Below are positions 1-7,283 of a stretch of 12,560 nucleotides of DNA, piece after piece (the first letter of the stretch is position 1; each line of letters opens with the position of its first letter). The translations under genes were made by a program, and so were the position numbers. The DNA is taken from contig JBHGBB010000117.1 in NCBI GenBank assembly GCA_041946755.1, forward strand, positions 1-12,560, given 5' to 3'. The notes below the pieces were generated by a model. It did not search any database, was not told where the DNA came from, and worked only from the letters and a program-made list of their open reading frames with translations. The stretch comes from JBHGBB01 sp041946755 (GTDB lineage: Bacteria > UBP4 > UBA4092 > JAOAEQ01).

Positions 1-2401
1 AACTACCGCCGATGATTTAGTGCAAGATATTACCTACTGTGCGATATTTAAAAACTATAATACTCCTACTACTTCGATTCTAATTGCGATGCCACCGGGT
101 TATGATTCAACTAAATATGACGGCAGTATCCGGGAAACAACTAGCGATTTAACGGTGCATCTTCATACTGTATATAATTTTAACAATATGATGAGTTATG
201 GAAAACTGCAGAACAATAAGTTTATGATCAACTGGCCGATCCATGGGAACGATTGGGAAGGTAATCTGATGGAAATGACTCCTGTACAACGAACCATCGC
301 GCTCGAATCAGCAAAAAATGAAACGCTCGGATTCCTTTATTATATCCAGAATGTTTACGGGGCTAAAACTATCGGGTTAGCTACTGACGAATATCCAACC
401 ATAGATTATCTGCCATATTATCCTTATGTTCGGGAAAATCGGAGAATGGTAAGCGTGGTAACCTATCGCTGTCCGGATGTTACCGACCGGTATGGAACTC
501 CATCAGGAGATATCTATCAAACCGGAGTTGCAGCTGGCAATTATTCTATCGACCATCATCATAAACGGTTCCATGCGGATACCAATAATCCGTATCGGAC
601 ACAAGGAGAAAGTTATCCGCAGAATCAAACAGTAATGATACCGTATGGTTCGCTCATTCCTAAAACGATGGAAGGATTTATGGCCGCAGAGAAAAATATC
701 GGGGTGACTCATATTGTCAATGGTGCTACGCGATTGCAGCCGATAGTAGTTTTAACCGGCCAAGCAGCAGGAGCTGCAGCTGCTTTATCTTGTATCTCAT
801 CAATCCAACCTCGACAGGTAAATATTCGGCAATTGCAACAGGTATTGCTTGATGCCCGTTCCCAGATATTCCCATATTGGGATGTTTCCGATTCCCGATG
901 GTCATTCCAGGCGATAAATCGCACTTCGTTATCCGGGGTATTCCAGGCAACTGATACTACTTCCGGTTGGATTAAATATACCTATTTTAATCCAACACTA
1001 TTACAAACAGAACTAGATGCCGGGCAAGCGGTATCGATAGCATTAGGAACAGATTCGGTTTTATCATCGTATATTTCAGTAACTTCAACCAATACTTTAA
1101 GCCGGGCGGAATTAGCACTATTTATCTGGGAACAAACTGGATATGGTAATCCGACTAGTCTAACTCCATATTATACCGATGTACAGAGTTCGCATAGTGC
1201 ATTTACTGCAGTCCAGGTTTTTCGAGAACGGGGTTATACCCAATCATGGGCTGATGGGACCACTTTCTCTCCGAATTCGACAGTTACCCGAGAATTGCTT
1301 GCAGTAGTTATTGATCGAGCGATCGATCCATTCCATAGACTACCGATTCAACTCATTCCTCCGCCACGAGCGATATATAAACTTACTCCTAAATGGAAAC
1401 GGCATTTTACTAATACGACTGAAGGATGGACTGATTATCCGCCATCATGGTTTGTGAATACATCCGATTATTACCGGGATATGGCACTTAATCCAATTAC
1501 CAAACATCTGTTGATAACTGATTATTTAAATACTACAGTCCATGTAGTTAGTGCGACTGATGGAGCAAATATTGGTGTCCTTAATAATAATGGAATAGGT
1601 AGCGGTGCAAAATCGCTCATGGCAATTGATGTTGATAGTACCGGAATCATCTATGCTTGCAACTATGACCAATCTGCGTTTCGGATATATCGATGGGCAA
1701 ATGAATCAGCAAATTGTACGGTCGCTTGTCAAACCGCATTATCCGCAGCCGCTGGGCGAGTTATCTCAGTGTATGGTACCGGTACCCAAACCCGAATATA
1801 TGTGAGTAGCGCTACTTCAGCATCCTGGTTCCATGTTTTCACCACAACCAATGGTACCACATTCCAATTAACTGAAACCGCGAATCCAACCGGAAATAAT
1901 ATCGGAGGTTATGGTATCTATGGTCTGGCTATTCAAACCACCGATATAGTATTTAATAAAGGAGTAACCTCATCGTTAAAACGATATACCAAATTCGGTT
2001 CAGTCTGGTCGGATGATTCTTCGTATAATAGCAGTACCTTTTTTAATAGCGGTTGTTCAGATATAAAATATATCGAACAACGAAATTGGCTGATTGCCTT
2101 TGCCTGTAATCCTTATGGTCCGGTAACTGCTTATTCCGGTGAAACCATAACCTCATCCGGAGCGTTAGTTTATTCTTTGGAATTCAATAGTAAACCAACG
2201 GTTATGGCTATCGCATCTTTGGAAGAAACGGCAACTAATCCTAATGAAGCCGGGGGATTAGCGTATGATCCGGATTCACAATCATTGTACGTCTTAATGC
2301 CAAATAATGGCTATGCAGCATATAGTACGAGTTTGATTGAAACAAATCCTATCGCCGTGACTTTATCCGGGTTCACTGCAGAACCTTCACTCCTAAATTA
2401 A
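1..2401 (+). CDS. FAD-dependent oxidoreductase / SLH-like / beta-propeller-like protein, 5' end missing
   Basis: The frame is open to the left edge (ACT ACC GCC GAT GAT TTA precede the first GTG at 20), so the gene starts outside the window and the GTG is probably internal. Nucleotides 2 to about 900 match the C-terminal half of the FAD_oxidored family: an Asp-Val then Ser-Ile-Asp-His-His segment near 470-560, an IPYGSLIPK-type strand near 640, and the closing GQAAGAAAALS helix near 760-790. The Rossmann GxGxxG motif would lie upstream. About 1080-1335 resembles S-layer homology repeats (YTDV, Gly-Tyr, F-P-N, VTR spacing). About 1380-2398 is rich in Thr, Ser, Tyr and Gly with strand-like repeats, suggesting a beta-propeller or similar beta domain. 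The SLH-like part and composition suggest an exported or envelope-attached protein; no signal peptide can be checked. The substrate is unknown. It ends with TAA at 2399-2401. Confidence 0.75.
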   Translation, partial: TTADDLVQDITYCAIFKNYNTPTTSILIAMPPGYDSTKYDGSIRETTSDLTVHLHTVYNFNNMMSYGKLQNNKFMINWPIHGNDWEGNLMEMTPVQRTIALESAKNETLGFLYYIQNVYGAKTIGLATDEYPTIDYLPYYPYVRENRRMVSVVTYRCPDVTDRYGTPSGDIYQTGVAAGNYSIDHHHKRFHADTNNPYRTQGESYPQNQTVMIPYGSLIPKTMEGFMAAEKNIGVTHIVNGATRLQPIVVLTGQAAGAAAALSCISSIQPRQVNIRQLQQVLLDARSQIFPYWDVSDSRWSFQAINRTSLSGVFQATDTTSGWIKYTYFNPTLLQTELDAGQAVSIALGTDSVLSSYISVTSTNTLSRAELALFIWEQTGYGNPTSLTPYYTDVQSSHSAFTAVQVFRERGYTQSWADGTTFSPNSTVTRELLAVVIDRAIDPFHRLPIQLIPPPRAIYKLTPKWKRHFTNTTEGWTDYPPSWFVNTSDYYRDMALNPITKHLLITDYLNTTVHVVSATDGANIGVLNNNGIGSGAKSLMAIDVDSTGIIYACNYDQSAFRIYRWANESANCTVACQTALSAAAGRVISVYGTGTQTRIYVSSATSASWFHVFTTTNGTTFQLTETANPTGNNIGGYGIYGLAIQTTDIVFNKGVTSSLKRYTKFGSVWSDDSSYNSSTFFNSGCSDIKYIEQRNWLIAFACNPYGPVTAYSGETITSSGALVYSLEFNSKPTVMAIASLEETATNPNEAGGLAYDPDSQSLYVLMPNNGYAAYSTSLIETNPIAVTLSGFTAEPSLLN

Positions 2402-2421
2402 CTCACGATTTTCTTTTCCTT

Positions 2422-2451
2422 TTTAGTCCCATTTTCAGTATAATGTATAAT
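2422..2451 (+). promoter_or_regulatory. possible sigma70-type promoter for purE
   Basis: Two perfect TATAAT hexamers lie at 2439-2444 and 2446-2451 in the 75-bp gap before purE. The best -35 candidate for the second is TTTAGT at 2422-2427, with an 18-bp spacer, matching TTGACA at only three of six positions. The pyrimidine-rich stretch upstream contains no hairpin that would act as a terminator for the preceding gene. The call rests mainly on the -10 elements and the position. Confidence 0.4.
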
Positions 2452-2476
2452 AAAAATTTAGTGGAGATTGGCAATT

Positions 2477-2971
2477 ATGCGCCCGCAAAAACCAATAGTA
2501 GGTATTTTAATGGGTAGTGAATCTGATATGATGGTGATGCAATCAGCTGCAGAAACGTTGGATAGATTTGGTATCTCATATGAACTAGTTATAACCTCGG
2601 CTCATCGGTCTCCTCACCAAACATTGGCCTATGCAACAAAAGCGGAAAAACGCGGGATTAAGCTTATTATTGCCGGAGCTGGTGGCGCAGCGCATCTTCC
2701 AGGAGTAGTCGCTGCATGGTCTACCATCCCGGTTATCGGCATTCCCATACGAACTCGCGCTTTTAAGGGAGTCGATTCGTTTATCTCGATGGTCGAAATG
2801 CCGAAAGGAGTTCCAGTAGCAACCGTTGGAGTGGATAATGCGAATAATGCAGCTCTCCTAGCAGTGTCCATACTTGCAATCAATGATAAAGGAATAAAGA
2901 GTAAACTTAAAAAGTATCGACAAGATTTAGCTAAAAAGGTTACTAATTCGAATAATAAAAATAGAATATGA
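2477..2971 (+). CDS. purE: N5-carboxyaminoimidazole ribonucleotide mutase (PurE class I)
   Basis: PurE catalyses a carboxylation step of de novo purine synthesis in the cytosol; class I enzymes rearrange N5-CAIR to CAIR. The 164-residue product is of normal PurE length. Visible family motifs are GSESD near residues 13-17, SAHR at 41-44 with the catalytic-region His43, the GAGGAAHLPGVVAAW loop, and NAALLAVSIL near the C-terminus. I chose ATG 2477 because GTGGAG lies at 2461-2466, about 10 nt upstream; the in-frame TTG at 2468 would add only three residues and overlap that spacing. PurK, the usual partner making N5-CAIR, is not in the window, so it is encoded elsewhere or the enzyme works differently here. 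aroK follows after 70 bp on the same strand. The C-terminal tail is Lys/Asn-rich and probably flexible. Confidence 0.93.
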   Translation: MRPQKPIVGILMGSESDMMVMQSAAETLDRFGISYELVITSAHRSPHQTLAYATKAEKRGIKLIIAGAGGAAHLPGVVAAWSTIPVIGIPIRTRAFKGVDSFISMVEMPKGVPVATVGVDNANNAALLAVSILAINDKGIKSKLKKYRQDLAKKVTNSNNKNRI

Positions 2972-3041
2972 AAGCTAATAAGCAGAATGAACGGTTTTCT
3001 TATAGCGCTGCCTTCTAGTTTCTCTATTCTATATATTTTAA

Positions 3042-3557
3042 ATGGCTAAACCGAATAATATCGTTCTAACCGGATTTATGGGAACAGGGAAAACCACGGT
3101 TGGGAAAGCGCTGGCTGCTATACTGGGTTGGAGGTATATTGATACCGATGAACTTATAGAACAGAAAACCGGATTAAGTATCCCAGCGATATTTCAACAA
3201 CAGGGAGAACCTTTTTTTCGCGATGTGGAATCGGAAGTAATCACAGAAACAATGCAAAACACTCAACAAGTAATATCTACCGGCGGGGGTATAGTCATTC
3301 GAGAACAGAATATTAAATCGATAAAATCGAATGGTATAATGGTTTGTTTAGCGGCAACTCCGGAAGTGATTTTCGAACGAATCAAATCAGATACCAACCG
3401 ACCGTTACTGCATGTAGAAAATCCGAAACAACAAATCCAGGAATTGCTGAAAGTCCGGGCGCCTTATTACGCTAAGGCGGATATTACCATTATTACCACC
3501 AGTTTGATGCCGGAAGAGATTGCTCATCGCATTATAGAAATGATTAAAACAATCTAA
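3042..3557 (+). CDS. aroK: shikimate kinase
   Basis: It transfers phosphate from ATP to the 3-hydroxyl of shikimate in the cytosolic chorismate pathway to aromatic amino acids. The 171-residue product has all the landmark residues. These are the P-loop GFMGTGKTT (11-19), the DTD motif at 34-36, and Arg60 in FFRDVE, which binds shikimate. GGG at 81-83, RPLL at 120-123 in the lid and Arg139 in RAPYY complete the set. The start at 3042 fits the family's short N-terminus before the first strand. No Shine-Dalgarno sequence is visible; the preceding bases are AT-rich and include TATATT at 3032-3037, so a leaderless or very short-leader transcript is possible but unproven. It sits between purE (70 bp) and livH (36 bp), probably in one transcription unit. 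No other shikimate gene is nearby. Confidence 0.94.
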   Translation: MAKPNNIVLTGFMGTGKTTVGKALAAILGWRYIDTDELIEQKTGLSIPAIFQQQGEPFFRDVESEVITETMQNTQQVISTGGGIVIREQNIKSIKSNGIMVCLAATPEVIFERIKSDTNRPLLHVENPKQQIQELLKVRAPYYAKADITIITTSLMPEEIAHRIIEMIKTI

Positions 3558-3574
3558 TAGATGTAATAATATTG

Positions 3575-3592
3575 ATGAAATCGATATTTCAT
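3575..3592 (+). promoter_or_regulatory. palindromic hairpin abutting the livH start
   Basis: ATGAAAT, the loop CGAT, then ATTTCAT form a perfect 7-bp stem ending one base before the livH ATG at 3594. No Shine-Dalgarno is present in this 36-bp gap. It could hold the start region in an RNA hairpin or be a DNA operator. Its AT-richness makes chance occurrence possible. Confidence 0.35.
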
Positions 3593-3593
3593 T

Positions 3594-4496
3594 ATGTTTA
3601 TTCAGCAGCTGATTAATGGTTTAACCCTAGGCGCAATCTATGCATTAATTGCACTTGGCTACACTATGGTTTATGGTATCCTCGAACTAATCAATTTCGC
3701 GCATGGCGAAATTTATATGATGGGCGGGTATATTGCCATCATAGTGATTACGCTCCTCACACCTGGATTGGCTAACTCCAGTAATGCTATATTTATCTTG
3801 CCACTCATTTTCCTTGCTGCGATGCTGTTCTGTGCGATATTAGGTATAACCATTGAACGATTCGCATATCGCCCATTACGAAACGCTCCACGGTTAGCGC
3901 CATTAATTACCGCAGTCGGGGTTTCCTTATTTCTCCAGAACGCGGCCATGATTATCTTCGGCTCTGAAAACAAAATATTCCCGGTGATATTCCCGGAAGG
4001 AGCATTGCATTTCGGTAATACGCAAATTAGTTATCTCCAAATATTTATTCTTATCTCATGTATTATTCTTATGATAGCGTTACAATTATTTATCAAGAGA
4101 ACCAAACTTGGGGTAGCAATGCGCGCTACCGCGCAAGATCGGGAAGCGGCAGCCTTGATGGGAATCAATATCAACCGGGTAATTTCGAGTACTTTCTTCA
4201 TCGGCTCAGCATTAGGCGCTGCTGCCGGTGTGATGGTTGGGATGTATTATGGTGTGGTTAAATACGATATGGGATATGTAGCTGGTATTAAAGCATTTAC
4301 TGCAGCGGTTCTTGGTGGCATCGGCAATATTCCCGGCGCGATGTTTGGCGGGGTATTATTAGGCGTTTTGGAAAGTTTCGGTGCTGGATATATTTCCAGC
4401 GCTTATAAAGATGCATTTGCCTTTGCCATTCTAGTAATTGTATTAATTTTCAAACCCGCAGGCTTGTTCAGTGAGGGAAGTCACGAACGTAGTTGA
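3594..4496 (+). CDS. livH: branched-chain amino acid ABC transporter permease LivH
   Basis: LivH is one of the two inner-membrane permease subunits of the HAAT-type importer for Leu, Ile and Val (sometimes other amino acids or amides). The 300-residue product is of normal length and almost entirely hydrophobic. The N-terminal motif LGYTMVYGILELINFAHGEI (about 21-40) is the family signature. The cytoplasmic coupling region near RATAQDREAAALMGIN (about 177-192) is where the ATPases dock. The following GSALGAAAGVMVG and AVLGGIGNIPGAMFGG segments are typical of this permease class. An in-frame TGA at 3576-3578 excludes a longer N-terminus. livM begins 7 bp downstream. Substrate choice cannot be read from permeases, so urea or amide transport is a lesser alternative. 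Confidence 0.93.
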   Translation: MFIQQLINGLTLGAIYALIALGYTMVYGILELINFAHGEIYMMGGYIAIIVITLLTPGLANSSNAIFILPLIFLAAMLFCAILGITIERFAYRPLRNAPRLAPLITAVGVSLFLQNAAMIIFGSENKIFPVIFPEGALHFGNTQISYLQIFILISCIILMIALQLFIKRTKLGVAMRATAQDREAAALMGININRVISSTFFIGSALGAAAGVMVGMYYGVVKYDMGYVAGIKAFTAAVLGGIGNIPGAMFGGVLLGVLESFGAGYISSAYKDAFAFAILVIVLIFKPAGLFSEGSHERS

Positions 4497-4503
4497 GCTA
4501 TTT

Positions 4504-5547
4504 ATGCCGAAATTATCTTTTCAAAAAGTTGCCAACCGAGAGTGGATTTTCTATTTAGTCTTTATTCTACTTCCGCTCGGATTAAGCAACTCCTGGTATC
4601 AAAACCAGTATTTTATCCATATTCTATTCGATGTCGGGTGCTATGTTATTCTTGCACTCGGTTTAAATATTGTTATCGGTTTTGCCGGATTATTGAATCT
4701 GGGATATATTGCCTTCTTTGGTATCGGGGCTTATACTTATGCGATTTTAAATACCTTTTTTCATCTGCCTTTCTGGATTGCATTTCCCATAGCCGGAGTC
4801 ATTACTGCTTTATTCGGTCTTCTTCTAGGCATCCCCAGTTTACGGGTTCGTGGTGATTATCTAGCGATAACAACTCTAGGCTTTGGCGAAATAATTCGTA
4901 TTATCATGAATAATTGGGAGCCAGTCACTAATGGACCGCGTGGGATGGATAATATCGCTCCTCCGGCGCAGATCCATCCGATGCAACTAACCGTATTTAA
5001 ATTTAATGCTGAAGTATTCTTTTATTACCTTATTTTACTCCTCATTATTATAACCATATTCATTATCAAACGACTTGATCATTCACGAATCGGTCGTGCC
5101 TGGGTTGCGATTCGAGAAGATGAAGTTGCCGCCGCTACCATGGGTATTCCAGTGACCAGAATGAAATGGCTGGCGTTTTCGCTCGGTGCTGGGTTTGCCG
5201 GATTTGCCGGCTGTTTATTCGCTGCTCGACAAGGATTCGTCTCTCCGGAAAGTTTTACCTTTATGGAATCGGTGATTGTGGTCAGTATGGTTGTTCTCGG
5301 TGGGTTAGGAAGTATCTCCGGAGCCGTGCTTGGTGCGATTATTTTGGCAATATTACCCGAACTATTACGCCTCCGGGGTTTTGAAAGCTACCGAATGCTT
5401 TTATTCGGCTTGGCAATGATTCTCTTAATGTTGTTTCGGCCGCAGGGATTACTCGGCAGTAAACGGCGATTCTTAGAATTACATCCGCTCGATGAAAAGA
5501 CGCGGATTGCTGAAGATGAAGTTTTATCCGAAGTGGAAAAGAAATAG
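4504..5547 (+). CDS. livM: branched-chain amino acid ABC transporter permease LivM
   Basis: This is the second permease of the importer, pairing with LivH. The family segments are all present: LGLNIVIGFAGLLNLGYIAFFGIGAY near residues 50-77, RVRGDYLAITTLGFGEIIR near 115-133, and the ATPase-coupling stretch around GRAWVAIREDEVAAATMGI. The C-terminal GGLGSISGAVLGAI and a charged tail follow. I chose ATG 4504, giving 347 residues and a 7-bp gap from livH. A GTG at 4471 would add 11 residues and overlap livH by 26 bp, but those extra residues are not family-like and no ribosome site precedes them. Only a weak GAG at 4494-4496 precedes the chosen ATG. The C-terminus is acidic and lysine-rich (EDEVLSEVEKK), presumably cytoplasmic. 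Confidence 0.92.
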   Translation: MPKLSFQKVANREWIFYLVFILLPLGLSNSWYQNQYFIHILFDVGCYVILALGLNIVIGFAGLLNLGYIAFFGIGAYTYAILNTFFHLPFWIAFPIAGVITALFGLLLGIPSLRVRGDYLAITTLGFGEIIRIIMNNWEPVTNGPRGMDNIAPPAQIHPMQLTVFKFNAEVFFYYLILLLIIITIFIIKRLDHSRIGRAWVAIREDEVAAATMGIPVTRMKWLAFSLGAGFAGFAGCLFAARQGFVSPESFTFMESVIVVSMVVLGGLGSISGAVLGAIILAILPELLRLRGFESYRMLLFGLAMILLMLFRPQGLLGSKRRFLELHPLDEKTRIAEDEVLSEVEKK

Positions 5548-5601
5548 TAGTTAGATATGTTTATTTTTCTAAATCGGATGGTTTCGCATTTCAATATTCG
5601 G

Positions 5602-5611
5602 ATTTCGAAAT
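5602..5611 (+). promoter_or_regulatory. short palindrome upstream of livG
   Basis: ATTTCGAAAT is a perfect 10-bp palindrome ending 13 bp before the livG ATG, in the 77-bp livM-livG gap, the largest gap inside the liv genes. The gap has no Shine-Dalgarno and no T-run terminator. It may be an operator or may be chance. Confidence 0.2.
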
Positions 5612-5624
5612 TGCATCTATCGGT

Positions 5625-6392
5625 ATGGCATTACTAGAAATTAAAGGATTAACTAAACATTTCGGCGGTTTGGCTGCAGTAGAAAATGTGGATTTAGTGG
5701 TAAATCAGGGCGAAATTGTCAGTCTCATCGGGCCGGATGGCGCTGGGAAAACCACCTTTTTTAATTGTTTGACTGGTTTATACTTTCCAACTAAAGGGGC
5801 GATATATTTATCCGACCGAAAGTATAATCTTACCGGGCATCAGCCATATTCGATTACCTATCACGGCATTGGTAGGACGTTCCAGAATATCCGGTTGTTC
5901 GCTAATATGACGGCATTAGAGAATGTTATGGTCGCCCGCCATTGCCGAACGAAATCGGGATTGTTCAGTTCGATTATCCAGCTACCGAAGATGAAGCAAG
6001 AAGAAGAAGATTCGGTTCATAAAGCTTATGAATTATTAGAGTTTCTCGGATTGGCCAATACCGTAAATCAACTGGCAAATAGTCTGCCATATGGTGCGCA
6101 GCGTCGATTGGAAATCGCCCGAGCCTTAGGAACCGATCCAAAATTATTGTTGCTTGATGAACCGGCAGCCGGGATGAATCCGCAAGAAACCGCGGAATTG
6201 ATGCAGCTACTGCTTCGGATTCGAAAGCAGGGGATTACGATACTCCTTATAGAGCATGATATGAAAGTGGTAATGAATATCTCAGATCGAGTAGCGGTAC
6301 TCGATTATGGGGTTAAAATTGCAGAAGGGACCCCGGAACAAGTTCGTCGGAATCCGAAAGTAATCGAAGCATATCTGGGTAAAGCAAATTAA
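5625..6392 (+). CDS. livG: branched-chain amino acid ABC transporter ATP-binding protein LivG
   Basis: LivG is one of the two cytoplasmic ATPases that power uptake through LivH/LivM. The 255-residue product has its Walker A at 36-44 (GPDGAGKTT) and a signature of LPYGAQ at 154-159 followed by RRLEIARAL. The Walker B ends in Asp178-Glu179 within LLLLDEPAAGMNP, and the switch His is His211 in IEHDMKVV. The FQNIRLF Q-loop and the C-terminal YLGKAN are typical of LivG. The usual Asn in the Walker A (GPNGAGKTT) is Asp here, outside the phosphate-contacting Gly/Lys/Thr positions, so activity should be kept. No Shine-Dalgarno precedes the ATG. livF follows after only 6 bp. Confidence 0.94.
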   Translation: MALLEIKGLTKHFGGLAAVENVDLVVNQGEIVSLIGPDGAGKTTFFNCLTGLYFPTKGAIYLSDRKYNLTGHQPYSITYHGIGRTFQNIRLFANMTALENVMVARHCRTKSGLFSSIIQLPKMKQEEEDSVHKAYELLEFLGLANTVNQLANSLPYGAQRRLEIARALGTDPKLLLLDEPAAGMNPQETAELMQLLLRIRKQGITILLIEHDMKVVMNISDRVAVLDYGVKIAEGTPEQVRRNPKVIEAYLGKAN

Positions 6393-6398
6393 TTATAT

Positions 6399-7106
6399 AT
6401 GCTAGCATTAAAGAATCTACAAGTTAAATATGGTAATATAACGGCACTTAAGGGGATAGATATTGCTATTTCAGAAAAAGAGATCGTCGCATTAATTGGT
6501 GCCAATGGTGCCGGGAAATCGACTACGTTAAAAACCATTTCCGGATTACTTAAACCATCTACCGGATCGATTCAGTATGAGACTCAGGAAATCGGGAAGA
6601 AGACTCCGGATGAAATTGTCAAACTGGGTATTTGTCAGGTTCCTGAAGGACGTCGGATATTCTCTAAATTAACGGTATTAGAAAATATCCAGCTAGGTGC
6701 GTTCACCCGAAAGAATAAATCCGAAATCATCCAGGATGTTGAAAAAGTATTTGAATTGTTCCCGATCTTAAAAGAGCGACAAAACCAGCTTGGTGGCACT
6801 TTATCCGGTGGTGAACAGCAGATGTTAGCGATTGCTCGTGCATTAATGGCGAAACCGAAATTAATGTTGATGGACGAACCTTCGCTAGGATTAGCCCCGA
6901 AATTCGTGGAAACGATTTTTAGTATTATTAAAGAAATTAATCAGTTTGGTACTACTATTTTACTCGTTGAGCAGAATGCATTAATGGCACTTCAAACCGC
7001 TCATCGGGGGTATGTTCTTGAGACCGGGAAAGTGGTATTATCCGACACCGGTTCAAACCTGCTTCAAAACCCGCAAGTTCGACATGCTTACCTTGGTGAA
7101 GATTAA
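6399..7106 (+). CDS. livF: branched-chain amino acid ABC transporter ATP-binding protein LivF
   Basis: This is the second ATPase of the importer, forming the nucleotide-binding dimer with LivG. The 235-residue product is the normal LivF length. It carries GANGAGKST (34-42), the LivF-typical CQVPEGRRIF Q-loop region, LSGGEQQMLAIARAL as signature, LMLMDEPSLGLAP as Walker B and LLVEQNALMAL around the switch region. It starts 6 bp after the livG stop with no visible ribosome site, so translation is likely coupled to livG. It is the last gene of the block. No livJ/livK substrate-binding protein follows, unlike many HAAT operons, so the binding protein must be encoded outside the window. Confidence 0.94.
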   Translation: MLALKNLQVKYGNITALKGIDIAISEKEIVALIGANGAGKSTTLKTISGLLKPSTGSIQYETQEIGKKTPDEIVKLGICQVPEGRRIFSKLTVLENIQLGAFTRKNKSEIIQDVEKVFELFPILKERQNQLGGTLSGGEQQMLAIARALMAKPKLMLMDEPSLGLAPKFVETIFSIIKEINQFGTTILLVEQNALMALQTAHRGYVLETGKVVLSDTGSNLLQNPQVRHAYLGED

Positions 7107-7283
7107 TCTAATACTTTATATATAAATATTAACACTATATATATCAACTAGGTATATATAATATAAATTAGCTAATTATTCGGTTGAATATCGGTTTATT
7201 TACAGAAACAATACGATATTTACCGTTAAGCAAGTCTCCATGAGATGCTATTTTATGGTATATTATCTTAATAAAGATACCTT
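7107..7283 (+). other. AT-rich intergenic region between livF and the ABC exporter pair
   Basis: This 177-bp gap is very AT-rich (runs of TATATA at about 7117-7165). It contains a perfect 12-bp palindrome AATTAGCTAATT at 7166-7177 and a TATAAT at 7157-7162 without a convincing -35. It ends in an imperfect palindrome just before the next start. I see no GC-rich hairpin plus T-run that would be a classical terminator for the liv genes. It most likely holds the promoter of the exporter pair. Confidence 0.4.
7257..7281 (+). promoter_or_regulatory. imperfect palindrome next to the exporter start
   Basis: TATCTT (7264-7269), loop AATA, AAGATA (7274-7279) form a 6-bp stem. GGTAT (7257-7261) can alternatively pair with ATACC (7277-7281). 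The structure ends two bases before the ATG at 7284 and takes the place of a Shine-Dalgarno, so it could be an operator or a start-masking RNA hairpin. Confidence 0.3.

Noticed and set aside
2629..2883. Open frame of 84 codons on the minus strand inside purE
   Set aside because: purE is clearly the real gene on the plus strand; the opposite frame has no recognisable motif or ribosome site.
2972..3041. Hairpin ATAAG..CTTAT in the purE-aroK gap
   Set aside because: Only five clean pairs around a long, mismatched interior; not distinguishable from chance.
4471..4503. GTG at 4471 as the livM start
   Set aside because: It overlaps livH by 26 bp, has no ribosome site and adds 11 residues unlike LivM; ATG 4504 fits better.
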